64,000 nt of DNA, taken from contig NZ_QVRA01000008.1 of NCBI RefSeq assembly GCF_003591655.1, positions 124,001 through 188,000 of the forward strand. The letters run 5' to 3'. Numbering within the stretch: the first letter of the stretch is position 1; each line of letters opens with the position of its first letter. Below are positions 63,785-64,000 of the stretch, piece by piece. The translations under genes and the position numbers were made by a program. This DNA comes from Sphingobium terrigena (GTDB lineage Bacteria; Pseudomonadota; Alphaproteobacteria; Sphingomonadales; Sphingomonadaceae). Under the pieces are notes generated by a model. That model made no database searches. It was not told where the DNA came from and saw nothing but the letters and a program-made list of their open reading frames with translations.

Positions 63785-64000
63785 GCCACTTCCTGTCCCC
63801 GCGCCGCCAGGACCTGCGCCCGGCACTCGCCAAAGCCTATGGACATAAACCCATCCGCCCGCGCGACCGCACGCAACATGACCTCATCGCCATCGGCCAG
63901 AAAGGCGCGCGTCTCGCCGGTCGGCAGGGTCAGCGGTTCCTTGCCCCCCGCCGACAGTTCCATCAGGCTGCCAAAACCCTCCCGCAGCGGCGCGGAAATG
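63781..64000 (-). CDS. fahA: Fumarylacetoacetase, 3' end only (cut by window edge)
   Basis: The C-terminal about 72 residues of fumarylacetoacetase, still open at the right edge. The family end is clear: GSLMELSAGGKEPLTL, GETRAFLADGDEVMLRAVARADGFMSIGFGECRAQVL. The enzyme cleaves fumarylacetoacetate to fumarate and acetoacetate, the last step of tyrosine/homogentisate catabolism. It precedes maiA in the same operon. Its start and N-terminal domain lie beyond 64000. Confidence 0.93.
   Translation of the reverse strand, partial: ISAPLREGFGSLMELSAGGKEPLTLPTGETRAFLADGDEVMLRAVARADGFMSIGFGECRAQVLAARGQEVA

Noticed and set aside
1..64000. tRNA, rRNA, CRISPR, prophage or transposase
   Set aside because: No cloverleaf-like segment, direct repeat-spacer array, integrase or transposase reading frame was recognised on either strand.

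Overview
The window is GC-rich alphaproteobacterial chromosome, most likely from a sphingomonad (Sphingobium/Sphingomonas type). The clues are two large TonB-dependent receptors, the coupled DUF2141 and sterol-desaturase-like genes, a membrane-anchored cytochrome c of the 'DRFNTVAGW' type, the hda-ppk-ppx order, and many short palindromic repeats in the gaps. No tRNA, rRNA, CRISPR array, transposase or phage gene was seen. Gene density is high and most genes sit in short operons with 4-nt overlaps.

Region 1 (1-12.3 kb): a TonB receptor with a hairpin over its ribosome binding site, an exported RidA-like protein, a trx/TPR - Lon-substrate-domain - Trm112 operon, a MipA-like porin, DUF2141 plus sterol desaturase, prephenate dehydratase, cytochrome c, a GNAT enzyme, a CNNM/HlyC protein and an OmpA lipoprotein. 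Region 2 (12.3-17.5 kb): a five-gene overlapping operon (YggT, DUF167, FolD, an unknown, MarC), then small unknowns, an HNH protein and ArgB. Region 3 (17.5-30.6 kb): a secreted unknown behind an AT-rich gap, a queuosine precursor transporter, polyphosphate enzymes (ppx, ppk) with hda and an unknown membrane-anchored protein, purM, a purN fused to a YjbR-like domain, an orphan ABC ATPase, a DUF559 nuclease gene wrapped in inverted repeats, and nadB.

Region 4 (30.6-47.1 kb): alpha/beta hydrolase, a beta-lactamase-fold lipoprotein, an outer-membrane protein, polA followed by an overlapping tiny membrane ORF, a zinc-ribbon protein and Bax-inhibitor-1, cysS, a secreted TPR-CHAT protein, an ABC-F ATPase, Kup and a small membrane protein.

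Region 5 (47.3-63.2 kb) is the most coherent system: an arabinan/L-arabinose utilisation locus. Exported GH51, two GH43 and an MGH1-like hydrolase release sugar, and a TonB receptor imports oligosaccharides. A FucP-type carrier moves the monosaccharide inward. Aldose epimerase, a Gfo/Idh sugar dehydrogenase, an SMP-30 lactonase and an AraD1-type enzyme give most of a non-phosphorylating oxidative arabinose pathway. An FCD-GntR regulator is encoded inside, and a recurring motif (TGTCTGAGTAAT-like) in front of three divergent or leading genes is a candidate operator for it. Arabonate dehydratase and ketoglutarate-semialdehyde dehydrogenase are not in the window. The right edge holds maiA and the 3' end of fahA (tyrosine/homogentisate catabolism).
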